From: Halomonas fontilapidosi
GTDB taxonomy: Bacteria; Pseudomonadota; Gammaproteobacteria; Pseudomonadales; Halomonadaceae
Direction of reading: 5' to 3'
Assembly: GCF_014192285.1 (NCBI RefSeq)
Contig: NZ_JACHXQ010000002.1
Coordinates: forward strand, 282,968-346,967
DNA: 64,000 nucleotides
The notes under the pieces were generated by a model that had not been told where the DNA came from, ran no database searches, and saw only the letters and a program-made list of their open reading frames with translations. Below are positions 63,960-64,000 of this stretch, one piece after another. How positions within the stretch are numbered: position 1 is the stretch's first letter; the number at the start of each line of letters is the position of its first letter. Both the position numbers and the translations under genes were made by a program.

Positions 63960-64000
63960 TTACTTGATGACCCGCAACGAGGGACGCCCCTTGCGCGGCG
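63960..64000 (-). CDS. sspB: ClpXP adaptor SspB, C-terminal end (partial)
   Basis: Reading the minus strand from the window edge to the TAA at 63962-63960 gives ...PRKGRPSLRVIK. This matches the C-terminal ClpX-binding (XB) peptide of SspB, GRPALRVVK in E. coli. SspB delivers ssrA-tagged proteins to ClpXP. The position after dolP matches Pseudomonas, where sspB-sspA follow. Only about 12 codons are visible. Confidence 0.82.
   Translation of the reverse strand, partial: PRKGRPSLRVIK

Overview
This window is a piece of chromosome from a high-GC gammaproteobacterium, most likely a member of the Halomonadaceae or a close relative. That placement rests on inference: the proteins resemble the Pseudomonas/Oceanospirillales type, the gene order closely follows two blocks known from Pseudomonas (the fab/lipid A block and the argJ-secA-lpxC-dcw-sspB block), and the intergenic regions carry the short AGCTTC-type repeats I associate with Halomonas. 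I see no phage, insertion sequence, tRNA or CRISPR array. Almost everything is conserved core cell biology packed in tightly coupled operons.

Layout. 1-285: end of an ETF-ubiquinone oxidoreductase gene and its terminator. 335-3956: sseA, a UvrD-like helicase and a DUF1285 gene. 4003-14285 (all minus): tatD, pilZ, holB, tmk, mltG, pabC, fabF, acpP, fabG, fabD, plsX, rpmF (56 codons), yceD, i.e. fatty-acid synthesis joined to replication and wall genes. 14415-21679: maf, sppA, a HAD phosphatase, rluC, and a divergent rne with a long leader and a repeat-rich C-terminal scaffold. 21766-33231: murB, LMW phosphatase, kdsB, ycaR, lpxK, msbA, exbD, exbB, comEC, DUF2062, lolD and one lolC/E: lipid A/LPS building, export and lipoprotein sorting. 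33384-36471: agmatine deiminase and N-carbamoylputrescine amidase (putrescine synthesis), which sit between the two Pseudomonas-like blocks, then a Nudix/ThiE-like fusion. 36538-40975: argJ, secA and a short exported Arg-rich protein directly upstream of secA. 41082-59223: dciA, lpxC and the division/wall cluster ftsZ, ftsA, ftsQ, ddlB, murC, murG, ftsW, murD, mraY, murF, murE, ftsI, ftsL, rsmH. 59272-64000: RNase P RNA, rsmI, lpoA, yraN, diaA, dolP and the last codons of sspB.

Most interesting observation. The gene at 40619-40975, upstream of secA, is not a recognised family but looks like a SecM-type secretion monitor. It has a strong ribosome-binding site, an export signal, and ends in Arg-Arg-Gly-Pro-Pro-Cys-Leu-Gln, which resembles RAGP/RAPP-type translation-arrest motifs. 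The two proline codons are themselves one arm of an 8-bp stem whose other arm is a Shine-Dalgarno-like CAGGGAGG lying between this gene and secA. A ribosome stalled at the prolines would open this stem. This is an inference from sequence and needs experimental proof, but the pieces fit together.

Other points worth attention: a tandem 22/23-residue repeat array in RNase E, an almost leaderless promoter for yceD-rpmF-plsX, operator-like inverted repeats at the ftsA and lpxC promoters, absence of mraZ at the head of the dcw cluster, a single LolC/E permease next to LolD, and a shared terminator-plus-repeat architecture in the convergent intergenic regions.
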